43,794 bases of DNA from Candidatus Roizmanbacteria bacterium (GCA_016201695.1 JACQCK010000026.1:1-43794); one strand, 5' to 3'; counted from the first letter of the stretch, positions 22,890 to 31,422 are shown. Made by a program: numbers and translations. The notes: generated from the sequence alone by a model not told the origin.

Positions 22890-23024
22890 GCCACTTCCGA
22901 AGTGGCGTTTAGCCCACTGTTCCGTTATTTATAGCAAGTAGGCGGACTTCAGACATACAGAGTAAAATTTGATTACCTTGTCATGTCGGCCCTAAAATGA
23001 TTTGTCACTTCGGAGGTGGCGGTG
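22890..23024. repeat. 135-bp direct repeat, copy 2
   Basis: Second copy of 20042-20176 in the same orientation, 2848 bp away, again placed just after a forward stop codon. The single change (T23005) breaks one base of the right palindrome. Confidence 0.9.
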
Positions 23025-23042
23025 GAAAGTTAAGAGGCGGTT

Positions 23043-23753
23043 TTAACCATTAAAGTTCGGGTCGGGGATGTTGGGTAGGGAGGTTGGAGGGGTGCTGGTG
23101 GGTGGCGCTGGTGGTATAGATGGTGTTGGTGAAGTTGGGGTGGTTGGTAAGTCGTTGGTTGGGGTCGGAGCGGTCGGTTGAGCAGGAGGCGGCATCGGGT
23201 CATCGGCGGTTGGCGATTTGGCCGGCCAGTCATTGAGAACGGCCTTTAACGGATGGTCAACGGGTGCAGGGGCGGTCGGTTCAGCCGGCGGTGCCACGAT
23301 GACGGCTTCGGCGGCTGTAGTCGGTAAAGACGGGATGACACTTGGGGGTTCGGGCTCGGCTGGCGCTGATGGAGTTGGCGGCGGCGAGCTAACAGGTTCG
23401 GGTATTGGCGTTGGCGTGGTTGGGGTTGGAGCATCCATTGTCGCCGGCGCCGTCTGCATCATCGGTTCGGAAGCAACCGGCGTAGAAGGCGCGGTAGTCT
23501 CGGCCGGCAGGCCCAAAGCGGTAGCAAACTCTTCCTTGGTAAACCCTTTAAGAACGGTAATCTGGCCATCATCTTTTTCAATTTTGGTGACCGGCGTGCC
23601 GGCAAAGTTATTCGAAACAGCCAGCATCTCGGTCAGAAAGTCGCGGTTACTCTCAAGATTTTTTTCCTCGTAGGGAATATTATGAGCAGCCAAATAGTTT
23701 TTTTCGTCCGTTGAAAACTGACAGGAAGCGGTAGTATAGATAGTAGTTTTCAT
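23043..23753 (-). CDS. Glutaredoxin-like protein with a long Pro/Thr-rich tail
   Basis: A 236-residue protein. Residues 1-80 are a glutaredoxin/thioredoxin-fold domain: MKTTIYTTASCQFS (active-site Cys11 with Ser14, the CxxS form), the cis-Pro region AGTPVTKI, and LKGFTKEEFATALG. Residues 81-236 are a low-complexity Pro/Thr/Ala/Ser tail, probably disordered. There is no signal peptide or TM. Start ATG 23753 is favoured, and an ATG four codons earlier (23765) is also in frame. AATAAT, 10 nt upstream, is a fair -10. Likely a monothiol reductase or iron-sulfur-related protein, while the role of the tail is unknown. Confidence 0.75.
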   Translation of the reverse strand: MKTTIYTTASCQFSTDEKNYLAAHNIPYEEKNLESNRDFLTEMLAVSNNFAGTPVTKIEKDDGQITVLKGFTKEEFATALGLPAETTAPSTPVASEPMMQTAPATMDAPTPTTPTPIPEPVSSPPPTPSAPAEPEPPSVIPSLPTTAAEAVIVAPPAEPTAPAPVDHPLKAVLNDWPAKSPTADDPMPPPAQPTAPTPTNDLPTTPTSPTPSIPPAPPTSTPPTSLPNIPDPNFNG

Positions 23754-23813
23754 GCAATAGTCCATTATTCATAATTAAAAAATATTTGTCAAGTAGGAAT
23801 GTGAGGACTGTGT

Positions 23814-23819
23814 TAAACT
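23814..23819 (+). promoter_or_regulatory. -10 box TAAACT for the GH18-like gene
   Basis: TAAACT, 8 nt before ATG 23828. Confidence 0.4.
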
Positions 23820-23827
23820 GGTAATCC

Positions 23828-24955
23828 ATGAAAAAAATTATCATCCCCTTATTAATAATACTGGGAGTAATGGGCGCTTATTATTGGGTTACAGTCAGGC
23901 CCAGCGATTCCTCTGTTTTGCGCTCGCCGGTGGTTCTGCCGAAAGTAACCGTTTCCGTCAAGCCGACAGCGCCGCCGGCCAGTCAGTTGAACAAGGCTAT
24001 TTTTTTTCCCTCCTGGGCCGGGCTGGATAAAGCCGACCTGTCTTCTTATGACCGTGTTTACTACTTCTCCGCCACCGCCGATGAAAGTGGCATAAAAGAA
24101 ATATCTAAAGTTGAAAAGGAACTGCAGTCAGTCGCCTTTCTTTTTCCGCAAAAGGAAAAGTATCTGACGCTGAAGATGACCGACTCCGAAAGCAATTTCT
24201 CCGTCCTAAAAAACCCGGCGATCGAGGAAAAAATAAGACGGGAAGCGATTAGATTACTAAAAAACTATAGGTTTAAAGGTGTGCTCATAGACCTGGAATT
24301 ATTCAGTATATTTAACGATGATATAAAGACCCAAATTAGTGACTTCGTTTACAATTTTTATACAGAGGCAAAAAAGGAAAATCTACAGACTTTAGTCGTA
24401 CTTTACGGCGATGTTTTTTTTAGAAAACGGCCGTATGATGTCAAGTATCTTGGCGACAATTCTGACGGAATTCTCGTCATGGCCTATGACTTTCACAAAG
24501 CAAACGGCGAGCCAGGCCCGAATTTCGGATTGTCAGGAAAAGGCATTTGGGGATATGACTTCAAAACAATGATTGCTGATTATCGGGCAGTGGTCCCGGT
24601 TGAGAAGCTGACGGTATTATTTGGCATGTACGGTTATGACTGGTCGGTCGATGAAAAGAGACGGCCGATTAGGCCGGCGAAAGCCTTAAGTCTCAAAGAA
24701 ATTAAAAGCCGGTTCATCGAAAAATGTGAATGGAAAAATTGTTTATCCCGTCGGGACGACGCTTCGGCAGAGACGGAAATAGAGTACGTCAAAGACTATT
24801 TCGATCCGAATCCGGTAACCAATCCGGATAAACTCGTCAGTCTGGACTATCACATCATCTGGTTTGAAGACGAACAGTCGGTCGCCAAAAAAGTTGAGTA
24901 CCTTCGCGGGCAGGGGATTTCGCAGATAGGCTACTGGGTTTACGGCTATTTTTAA
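23828..24955 (+). CDS. Membrane-anchored GH18-like glycoside hydrolase
   Basis: A 375-residue protein with an N-terminal TM/signal anchor (3-20), a Pro/Ser-rich spacer to about 50, and a (beta/alpha)8 GH18-type domain resembling the YaaH/YdhD spore-wall glycosidases. The catalytic region reads FKGVLIDLELF. The final D-x-E of the GH18 DxxDxDxE motif is kept but the earlier aspartates are not. VMAYDFH and LFGMYGYDW are the usual downstream substrate-binding blocks. It could hydrolyse or only bind a beta-1,4 aminosugar polymer. Its TAA stop shares the TTAA at 24952-24955 with the convergent gene. Confidence 0.8.
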   Translation: MKKIIIPLLIILGVMGAYYWVTVRPSDSSVLRSPVVLPKVTVSVKPTAPPASQLNKAIFFPSWAGLDKADLSSYDRVYYFSATADESGIKEISKVEKELQSVAFLFPQKEKYLTLKMTDSESNFSVLKNPAIEEKIRREAIRLLKNYRFKGVLIDLELFSIFNDDIKTQISDFVYNFYTEAKKENLQTLVVLYGDVFFRKRPYDVKYLGDNSDGILVMAYDFHKANGEPGPNFGLSGKGIWGYDFKTMIADYRAVVPVEKLTVLFGMYGYDWSVDEKRRPIRPAKALSLKEIKSRFIEKCEWKNCLSRRDDASAETEIEYVKDYFDPNPVTNPDKLVSLDYHIIWFEDEQSVAKKVEYLRGQGISQIGYWVYGYF

Positions 24956-25227
24956 GACTTGACTTTGGCGCTGGCAAAAACACCCAACTGTTTCAACTTC
25001 CACATAAACAGCGCGCCTTTGTTTTTCGCCCGGGAGTCAACGACAAAGCGATAAGCTTTTTCAAGGACCGGCCGGGGAATATTCTTGGCAAGCTTCATGT
25101 AGAGACTTTTATGACGTTCGTCCTCCAGTTTTTTGGCCAGAAACACTGCAAACGTCTGAAACTCCCGCGAGACATATTTATCCTCGAGAGGATTAAATTT
25201 TTTTAAGATGTCTTTTACCGTCTGCAT
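24952..25227 (-). CDS. Small unrecognised helical protein (91 aa)
   Basis: A mostly helical basic protein (KLEDERHKSLYMKLAKNIPRPVLEKAYRFVVDSRAKNKGALFMWKLKQL), without TM or signal. It begins 3 bp after the stop of the GT4 gene, so it is likely the last gene of that operon. It overlaps the GH18-like gene tail-to-tail by 4 bp. Function unknown; the composition would suit a nucleic-acid or protein-binding role, which is a guess. Confidence 0.65.
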   Translation of the reverse strand: MQTVKDILKKFNPLEDKYVSREFQTFAVFLAKKLEDERHKSLYMKLAKNIPRPVLEKAYRFVVDSRAKNKGALFMWKLKQLGVFASAKVKS

Positions 25228-25230
25228 GGA

Positions 25231-26364
25231 TTATGAAATAATTTGTTTAAACAAAGCCAGATATTCGGCGGCTTTATTATCCCACGATAAAGTGGTTCCG
25301 AGAGCAATCGTTTTTTGCTGTTGGGCCAGGTAATAATTGCGGTCGGTGGCCAGTTTTAATATCTCCTTGCCGATCGCCCGACTATCGCGGTAGGGGACAA
25401 AGACACCAACGTTTTTCAACAGTTCCACCGCAAATGGGTAAGGAGTAGTGATAATCGGGATGCCGGCTGCGATAGAAAAAGCCAGGACGCCGCTTGAGGT
25501 TTGGTTGGTGCTTAAATATGGCGTCAAGATAATGTCCGAAGCGACAATATAGCGGAATAAATCGATTTGAAAAAAATATTTTTGGATAAACTCTACCGTA
25601 TCGTCTAATTTTAGCGTACTTATCTTTTCTTTAATCATCTCGACGTAAGGCAGGTCTTTAGCGCCAAGAGGCGTGCCGATAACGAGGACCTTAAGATTGT
25701 TTAATTTATTTTTGATTTCAGCGGCTGCGTCAAGTAAGTATTCAATGCCTTTTTGTTTGTTCAGTAACCCGAACATGATTAAAGTAAAAAAACCGGTCAG
25801 GCCGAGGGCCTTTTTTAAGGCCGGTGCTTCAGCAAGAGGCGGAAGACGGGGGGCGCCATGGATGATAACCTTAACTCTGTCGGGCGTGATTCCCAGAGCG
25901 ATCAGTCCGTCTTTACCTACCTGTGACATGGTAATAAAATAAGCGGTTTTTTTAGCCAGCCTAAGCAGATGGTCTTTGTGAAAGTTGAATGATGGATAGT
26001 TAGGGTCAACGGGCACGGAGTGAACGACAACAACAATCGGTACTTTAATCGAATCAACGAAATCAAATAGATACTCTTTGTTTTCGCCGCCGAACAAGCC
26101 AAATTCGTGCTGGATGACGCAGATGTCGGCCCCGTCTTGATTAATAAGTTGCGCCGTTTTCGAGTATGAATCTTTATCCTGATAAAAAAAATGATCAACA
26201 ACGATCGCCTGATCGTAGGCATAGCCGTCCGGAATATCATCGATGGCATAGACCTGAGCTTCAAGCGTACTATCTATTTTTTTGAGGCTGGCAATAAGGT
26301 CAAAACAGAACTGGCCGACGCCGCAGCTTTTGGGCGGAAAACTTGAAAGAAATGAGAGTTTCAT
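25231..26364 (-). CDS. GT4-family glycosyltransferase
   Basis: A 377-residue GT-B fold enzyme transferring a sugar from a nucleotide donor in surface glycan synthesis. The N-terminal half has SFPPKSCGVGQFCFDL and HEFGLFGG. The donor half has IMFGLLNKQKGIEYLLDAA (about 208-226). In place of the EX7E motif it has SSGVLAFSIAAGIPIITT, a known GT4 variant without the first Glu. It starts within the stop of the next upstream gene (4-nt overlap, 26361-26364), so the two are translationally coupled. Donor and acceptor are unknown. Confidence 0.9.
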   Translation of the reverse strand: MKLSFLSSFPPKSCGVGQFCFDLIASLKKIDSTLEAQVYAIDDIPDGYAYDQAIVVDHFFYQDKDSYSKTAQLINQDGADICVIQHEFGLFGGENKEYLFDFVDSIKVPIVVVVHSVPVDPNYPSFNFHKDHLLRLAKKTAYFITMSQVGKDGLIALGITPDRVKVIIHGAPRLPPLAEAPALKKALGLTGFFTLIMFGLLNKQKGIEYLLDAAAEIKNKLNNLKVLVIGTPLGAKDLPYVEMIKEKISTLKLDDTVEFIQKYFFQIDLFRYIVASDIILTPYLSTNQTSSGVLAFSIAAGIPIITTPYPFAVELLKNVGVFVPYRDSRAIGKEILKLATDRNYYLAQQQKTIALGTTLSWDNKAAEYLALFKQIIS

Positions 26365-27509
26365 ATTAAATTCTCAAATACTTTTTGATAAACTTTAGCG
26401 GTTTCGGCAAAGGTGTGTGTTTTATTGTATTCCTGTATGTTGGCAACGTAGGCAGTTATTTCTTCTTTGTGGTTAAAAAAAACCCGGATTGTGTCGGCCA
26501 GATCTTGCGGATTGTGCGTTTTGGCCACGAGCCCCATACTCTTGTCAACCAAATCTTTTTCGGCAAAAACATCGGTGATAATCATCGGTTTTTCAAAGGC
26601 AAAGGCCAGATTTAATATGCCGCTTTGCGAAACATCAGTATAGGGGAGAACAACCAAATCGGCCGCCTGAAATTGGGTTTCAATATCTTTTGAGTGAATG
26701 TAGTCTTTTATGAAAATTTTGACACTGTTTCGCAGACCAAACCGATCAATAAGCGCCTGATATTGGTCGAAGTCGGACGCCTCTTTTATCGATACGGCAA
26801 CGGTTAAATGAAAGTTATCGTTTTGTTGGATTAGTATTTTTAGCGCTTTCAGCAAATCTGCGAGGCCTTTATTATCCCTTAAGGCGCCGAAGAATAACAG
26901 GCGGTTTTTATCGGGGGGTATTTGCAAAATCTGAAGAGCAGTGGTTTGGGATAGGCGGTGAGAGTTAAAAAGATCGTAAATCCCGTGGGTGGCAACGGCA
27001 GTATCGTTTTGAAAATGAAAATAGTCGGCCAGATTCTGTCTTTCTTTGTCGTTGCCGACGATGGCCGCGTCGGCTAGATTATAAAAATAGGTAAGATAAG
27101 GCGTGATTATTTCTTTTTCGGGGAACGGCAGGACGTCGTGCATGGTGTAGACGATCCGTAGAGCCTGTTTTTTAAAGTACTCGATGAGCGGTATAAAAAG
27201 AAAAGACGTGTATCTGACATAGGTACTGATATGCAAGTTGAAAACGTCAAATTTTTCCCGGGCAAATAAATCGAATAGATTATTGGCACTGCGATAGCTT
27301 GCGGCCCAACCGTGCGGGTTGATAAGCTGCCGATATTTTTTGACGTTTTGGGTAATAATCTCGTCGTTGACGGTCAACGGTTCACCGGTTGAGGCGTGGG
27401 TATAACTGACGACGGTCAGGTCAAATTGCGAAGCGAGATGGGGATAAAGATGGGCGATATAATGACCGACGCCAAATTTGAGAAATCCTACCTGACACAC
27501 CTTCTTCAT
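26361..27509 (-). CDS. GT4-family glycosyltransferase
   Basis: A 382-residue GT-B fold glycosyltransferase. YTMHDVLPFPEKE is the acceptor-domain block, FFGALRDNKGLADLLKAL (about 208-225) the donor-domain start, and QSGILNLAFAFEKPMIITD the variant of the EX7E region, like its coupled partner downstream. Start ATG 27509 lies 6 nt after a TATAAT that includes the stop codon of the upstream gene. The two GT4 genes and the 91-aa gene form one likely transcript. Confidence 0.9.
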   Translation of the reverse strand: MKKVCQVGFLKFGVGHYIAHLYPHLASQFDLTVVSYTHASTGEPLTVNDEIITQNVKKYRQLINPHGWAASYRSANNLFDLFAREKFDVFNLHISTYVRYTSFLFIPLIEYFKKQALRIVYTMHDVLPFPEKEIITPYLTYFYNLADAAIVGNDKERQNLADYFHFQNDTAVATHGIYDLFNSHRLSQTTALQILQIPPDKNRLLFFGALRDNKGLADLLKALKILIQQNDNFHLTVAVSIKEASDFDQYQALIDRFGLRNSVKIFIKDYIHSKDIETQFQAADLVVLPYTDVSQSGILNLAFAFEKPMIITDVFAEKDLVDKSMGLVAKTHNPQDLADTIRVFFNHKEEITAYVANIQEYNKTHTFAETAKVYQKVFENLI

Positions 27510-27515
27510 ATCTCT

Positions 27516-27521
27516 ATTATA
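27516..27521 (-). promoter_or_regulatory. -10 box TATAAT overlapping a stop codon
   Basis: Minus-strand TATAAT contains the TAA (27519-27517) of the HIT-like gene and lies 6 nt before ATG 27509. Confidence 0.6.
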
Positions 27522-28725
27522 TAGATTTAGGAATCAGATCTCCTTGGCAATAATCAGTCAGCCAGCGATTAATTTTGCCCGCGCCGATTGCGGATGCGGC
27601 CCGGTCAATCTGTTCGGCGGTAAGCGGTTTTATCCTGTCCCATTGAGAAATAATCTCTTCGTACTTCTGCGCTTCTTCGGCATCGCCGATTTTTAACGCA
27701 GCGTCTCTTTTTTCTACGGCTTCAGGACGGGAGAAGGCCGGTAGATTAACTTGCGAAGCTTCCGGCGGAAAGTAGCCATGAATATGCATATTGGTGCCAA
27801 AATCGTTTTTTTCGCGATCAGCTGCGGCTTTTTCTGAAAGCCGAGCATGTCTCCTTTTTTCGGCTTTTCTTTGCGGCGAATATTCTCCGGGGTTACTACT
27901 CGATGAGCGAAGATAATCAAGCGAGAGCGCGCCGCCTTGATCTTCTATTTGAAGACCCTTGGCCCAGTTACCGCTGTTGTGGATTTCTCCGGGTGCGGTG
28001 ATAACGTTAGCTTGCATAAGTAAGTTTTCGATTGCCATGACGACGGCGGTCGCTTCTGTCGTGGCCAGAATATATTTTTGGACCATTGTCTGATTGGCAA
28101 TTTCGCCGGGACTTTCCATTACTGTCTGCCACTGCCGTTGGAAAAAATTCTTGAGCTCTCCAATTGGACTGACCATGAAGTGATATCCGGTAAGGTGACC
28201 CTGTTTCCATAAAGCTACCTCGTATTTATCGTTTGTCCACAGCCGCAGTCCGTTGTCTTCGATTTCCGTTTTTTCGTCTTTACCGTTGACTCCTTTTACA
28301 AAAAGAGCCATATGTTTTGTTAATTTTTCCCATTGAGGAATATACAGATCGAACAGTCTTTTTAATTTATTTCTATCATAATAACGATCAATCGGTTCAT
28401 TTGGGCCGCCTGGAGAATCTTCTAAATGAGGAACCGGTTGCCTCCATGAGTTTTTCTCGTCCGGGACTCTGCCTATCGCCCAGATGTCGCCCCGCTGATC
28501 GCGGCGGGTATTGGCCCACACGTCTCTGGTATAACCGCTTTCGGCAATAGCTTTGGCAGTACCTAGTGCGGTAACAATTTTTCTTAAGGTTGCTTTAGGA
28601 GTGGCAGGAGACTTATCTTTTTCCGTTATTTTAATATTGAGACCATGTTGAAGCGGTTGTTGACCGGCGACTTTCAGTTCTTGGCCAGTATTATTGTGGA
28701 GAATGATTTCTGACGATTCTGACAT
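27517..28725 (-). CDS. Divergent HIT-superfamily-like protein (402 aa)
   Basis: I suggest a distant relative of the HIT/GalT fold. YHFMVSPIGELKNFF (181-195) resembles the strand and helix before the HIT core, HNSGNWAKG (249-257) the conserved N-x-G strand, and NMHIHGYFP (312-320) the His-x-His strand. The third His of the triad is Tyr here (HIHGY). A roughly 50-residue charged insertion (Ser-rich, then RKAEKRRHARL) separates the two strands. The N-terminal 120 residues (DVWANTRRDQRGDIWAIGRVPD) are unrecognised. Ap4A phosphorylase-like or nucleotide-sugar activity is possible. It sits between GT4 genes with its own -10. Confidence 0.5.
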   Translation of the reverse strand: MSESSEIILHNNTGQELKVAGQQPLQHGLNIKITEKDKSPATPKATLRKIVTALGTAKAIAESGYTRDVWANTRRDQRGDIWAIGRVPDEKNSWRQPVPHLEDSPGGPNEPIDRYYDRNKLKRLFDLYIPQWEKLTKHMALFVKGVNGKDEKTEIEDNGLRLWTNDKYEVALWKQGHLTGYHFMVSPIGELKNFFQRQWQTVMESPGEIANQTMVQKYILATTEATAVVMAIENLLMQANVITAPGEIHNSGNWAKGLQIEDQGGALSLDYLRSSSSNPGEYSPQRKAEKRRHARLSEKAAADREKNDFGTNMHIHGYFPPEASQVNLPAFSRPEAVEKRDAALKIGDAEEAQKYEEIISQWDRIKPLTAEQIDRAASAIGAGKINRWLTDYCQGDLIPKSI

Positions 28726-28734
28726 ACTGCCTTC

Positions 28735-28740
28735 ATTTTA
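28735..28740 (-). promoter_or_regulatory. -10 box TAAAAT beginning at a stop codon
   Basis: The TAA stop of the upstream GT4 gene (28740-28738) is the first half of this hexamer, 9 nt before ATG 28725. Confidence 0.5.
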
Positions 28741-29916
28741 CTTTATGAGAGCGAATTTCTCGTAGATATTTTCAAAGCGGTGGGCGATGATTTCCCAAGA
28801 AAATTTGGAGACGGCGATTTCGCGGGCCATTTTGGCCATTTTTTTCCTGGTCTCATCGTCGGTCAACAGCATATTTATTTTTTCGGCAATGTCTTTGGAG
28901 TTTCGCGGCCGGATAAAGAGCCCGTTTTTTCCCTCTTTGACCGCCAAAGGAATGCCGCCTTTTCTCGTGACGACGACCGGCGTCTCACAGGCCATCGACT
29001 CCAAGATCACGAGTCCCAAGGGTTCGTCCCAGACGCTTGGCGCAACAAAGACTTGGGCGCGGCTGTAGAACTTGACCAGGAAGTCGGTGTCGATACCGAG
29101 GTAGCCTAAAAATTTGACGTTGGTGATTTTTTCTTCTTTGACGATTTTTTCAAGATTTTTCCGCTCCGAACCGTCACCGAGGATAAAGACCTCGCCTTTG
29201 ATTTTTGGGGCGGCCCGAACAAGATACTTAACTCCCTTATACGGGGTGAGTTTACCGGCAAAAACGACCAGTTTTTTACCGGCAATATCAAACTGTTTGT
29301 CAATGTCGTCGGTATTGACTTTATGAAATTTTTTGATATCGACGCCGCCGGGAATCGTCCGGATCTGCTTACGATATTCGTCACCAAAGACTTTGAGCAT
29401 CCAGTCTTTGGTATAAAAAGAGTTCGGGATAATGCGCCGCGCCCGCCGGAGAGCATCGGTCGTCAGGGCGATATAACGGCGGTCTTTCTGGGCGGTTGGG
29501 AGTTCAGAGCCATGGACGGTGATAATATATGGAATTTGATAAGTTGATTTGATAAATCGGGCGGCCCAGGAGAACGGGAAGGCGTGATGAACGTGAATAA
29601 TATTCGGCTTGAAGTCTTCGACCGCCTCAACGGCGTGATTTAAAAAACATTTATAAATGGTCAGAATTTCGCGGTGGGAAATATCTTTGTAGAGCCGGCA
29701 GTTTTTCCACTCGGGGTGGCCGGTAAAGGCGACATTGAAAGGAAGTTTAATCGGGTAGATTTTGACTCCGTTGACCGGCCGAGTGTCCGGACAGACAATT
29801 CCAACGTGATGATGCTTATTTACTTCACGGGCTAAATAACGGGCGTATGTTCCCGAGCCGGAACCGTAGAGGGGAAAGGTCAGGAAATAGAGAATTCGCA
29901 GTCGCTTATCAGCCAT
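28738..29916 (-). CDS. GT4-family glycosyltransferase with canonical EX7E
   Basis: A 392-residue GT-B glycosyltransferase. FPLYGSGSGTYARYLA is the Gly-rich acceptor loop near the N-terminus, followed by HVHHAFPFSW and TVHGSELP. IPGGVDIKKF (about 187-196) leads into the donor domain. FAGKLTPYKGVKYLV binds donor phosphates. DEPLGLVILESMACETPVV carries the complete EX7E pair, unlike the two other GT4 enzymes here. Start ATG 29916 lies 9 nt after TACAAT. Likely a surface polysaccharide or glycolipid mannosyl/glucosyl-type transferase, with unknown substrate. Confidence 0.92.
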   Translation of the reverse strand: MADKRLRILYFLTFPLYGSGSGTYARYLAREVNKHHHVGIVCPDTRPVNGVKIYPIKLPFNVAFTGHPEWKNCRLYKDISHREILTIYKCFLNHAVEAVEDFKPNIIHVHHAFPFSWAARFIKSTYQIPYIITVHGSELPTAQKDRRYIALTTDALRRARRIIPNSFYTKDWMLKVFGDEYRKQIRTIPGGVDIKKFHKVNTDDIDKQFDIAGKKLVVFAGKLTPYKGVKYLVRAAPKIKGEVFILGDGSERKNLEKIVKEEKITNVKFLGYLGIDTDFLVKFYSRAQVFVAPSVWDEPLGLVILESMACETPVVVTRKGGIPLAVKEGKNGLFIRPRNSKDIAEKINMLLTDDETRKKMAKMAREIAVSKFSWEIIAHRFENIYEKFALIK

Positions 29917-29925
29917 GATTATCGT

Positions 29926-29934
29926 ATTGTATCA
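29926..29934 (-). promoter_or_regulatory. Extended -10 TGATACAAT formed with a stop codon
   Basis: The TGA stop of pth (29934-29932) supplies the TG of this extended -10. TACAAT is 29931-29926, 9 nt before ATG 29916. Confidence 0.6.
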
Positions 29935-30429
29935 TAAGGGTCGTGACGGGGAAAGAAAAAAGAGTCGTTTGATTACGCGGTCAAAAATTTCCGGCAGCCG
30001 CTGTTTTTCAAACGGCGTAAAATCGGTTAAAACATATGTCTCGCCGTCCGGCCGGTTGAGCGGTGTGCGGTTTTCAACGCCGATCCGGATCCGCCAAAAA
30101 TCTTTTGTGTCCAGTTCCTTTTCGATTGAGGAAATACCGTTATGAAGCCGGGGGCCTCTTGCCATCGCGATCTTAAATTTTCCGAAGGGAATATCAAGGT
30201 CGTCGTGGGCGATGAGCAGGTTAGCGCTTGGTAGCGGGTAGTCGGCAGTCAATTTCTTAATCGTTCTTCCGGATTCGTTCATAAAACCGCCTGTTTTTAC
30301 CAGCTTTATTTCGCTGATCTTTGCCTTCTTTAACTGTTTACCCAGATAATCAATAAACATCTGTCCGACATTGTGCCGGTTGTGCCGATACTTTATTCCC
30401 TGATTGCCCAGTCCGACGATAAGCCGCAT
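29932..30429 (-). CDS. pth: Peptidyl-tRNA hydrolase
   Basis: A 165-residue enzyme that frees tRNAs from stalled peptidyl-tRNA. It has the IVGLGNQG start, the catalytic His in RHNRHNVG (about residue 20), an Asn in GGFMNESG (the usual TYMNxSG region, here altered), the Asp in HDDLDIPFGKFK, and LHNGISSIEKEL. It is somewhat shorter than the usual 185-195 residues, with the C-terminal lid trimmed, as often in CPR. The frame is open to 30462, but ATG 30429 gives the family N-terminus and follows TATAAT by 7 nt. Confidence 0.93.
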   Translation of the reverse strand: MRLIVGLGNQGIKYRHNRHNVGQMFIDYLGKQLKKAKISEIKLVKTGGFMNESGRTIKKLTADYPLPSANLLIAHDDLDIPFGKFKIAMARGPRLHNGISSIEKELDTKDFWRIRIGVENRTPLNRPDGETYVLTDFTPFEKQRLPEIFDRVIKRLFFLSPSRPL

Positions 30430-30436
30430 GAGTTGA

Positions 30437-30442
30437 ATTATA
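30437..30442 (-). promoter_or_regulatory. -10 box TATAAT for pth
   Basis: Minus-strand TATAAT, 7 nt before ATG 30429. Confidence 0.6.
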
Positions 30443-30534
30443 CATTGATTTGTTAACTCCATATATGTAGGATTAAATTTAGAATCTTAATAGTAAAATT
30501 CAGGCTCCGAAATTATTAATTTGCGCTTATTACC

Positions 30535-31422
30535 TTGTCAAAATACGTTCCTGACATCATGTCAAGGCGGTGGGTTGTCATCTCCCCAACCCGTACCAAA
30601 AGGCCTAACGGAGATTTTCCGAAAAAAAGTCATCTCGTCTGTCCGTTCTGCCCCGGCAACGAAAAAGAAACTCCGCCCGAACTGCTTAGGTTCGGCGGCG
30701 GCGAGGCTAACCGGCCGGGCTGGAAAGTCAGAGTGGTGCCCAATAAATTTCCGATTACCGATATCCATGAAGTAATCATTCACTCCCCAAGCTGTGAACA
30801 TGATATCGGCGATCTTAGCGAAAGCCAGATCGAACTGATTTTTCAAGCCTACCGGCTCCGTTACAATTTTTTCCGGGACAAAGGACAGGTGATGATTTTC
30901 TGTAACCACGGTGAACACGCCGGCGCGTCGCTTAGACATCCGCACTCCCAGCTGGTCGTTATTCCTTCCCAGATCAACCTCGATACCTTATCCCGCGAAC
31001 CGTTGAATAATCGTCTGGAGAGCAACCAGTTTTTCGACGTCTACTGTCCGGATTTTTCCCAGTGGCCGTACGAGTTGTGGATTGCCCCGAAGAAAGAGAA
31101 AACTTTTTTCGGTGACATCACCGACAGTGCCATCAAGGATCTTGCGGTTATCATGAAAAACTCACTGAAATCAATCCGCAAAATCTACGATGATTCGCAT
31201 GACTTCGGATCGATTCCCTTCGGTTACAACTACTATATTCATCCGAAGGAAAATTGGTACATCCGCATCGTCCCCCGTTTTGTCCACCGCGCCGGGTTTG
31301 AGTTGGGGACGGGCCTTTCGGTCAACGTGATTGACCCGTACGAAGCGTCGCTACGTATACGTGATCTGGAAGGAAAGTTGACCGGCGTCATGAAAAAGCT
31401 GAAAAGATACCGTAGAGCCTGA
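30535..31422 (+). CDS. Galactose-1-phosphate uridylyltransferase-like protein
   Basis: A 295-residue HIT-superfamily nucleotidylyltransferase of the GalT type, which moves a nucleotide between sugar phosphates. The zinc motif CPFCPGNE lies at about residues 36-43. The active-site block is NHGEHAGASLRHPHSQLVV, with the HPHSQ catalytic His. FGYNYYIHPKENWYIRIVPR is the second half-site. It is shorter than E. coli GalT (about 348), similar to the archaeal/bacterial DUF4931-like group. The start is uncertain: TTG 30535 gives MSKYVPDIMSRRWVVISP, while ATG 30559 would begin at MSRRWVV. TATTAA (30514-30519) is a weak -10. Confidence 0.88.
   Translation: MSKYVPDIMSRRWVVISPTRTKRPNGDFPKKSHLVCPFCPGNEKETPPELLRFGGGEANRPGWKVRVVPNKFPITDIHEVIIHSPSCEHDIGDLSESQIELIFQAYRLRYNFFRDKGQVMIFCNHGEHAGASLRHPHSQLVVIPSQINLDTLSREPLNNRLESNQFFDVYCPDFSQWPYELWIAPKKEKTFFGDITDSAIKDLAVIMKNSLKSIRKIYDDSHDFGSIPFGYNYYIHPKENWYIRIVPRFVHRAGFELGTGLSVNVIDPYEASLRIRDLEGKLTGVMKKLKRYRRA

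Noticed and set aside
20042-23024. Composite transposon
   Set aside because: The 135-bp repeats bracket three genes, but no transposase or integrase is present and no target duplication could be identified. It is left as a repeat-bracketed block.
20042-23024. CRISPR array
   Set aside because: There are only two repeat units, 2.8 kb apart, with genes between, and no cas genes in the window.
23218-23673. A 151-residue Gly/Val-rich plus-strand frame
   Set aside because: It is the antisense of the Pro/Thr-rich tail of the glutaredoxin-like protein. Low-complexity coding sequence keeps the opposite strand open by chance.
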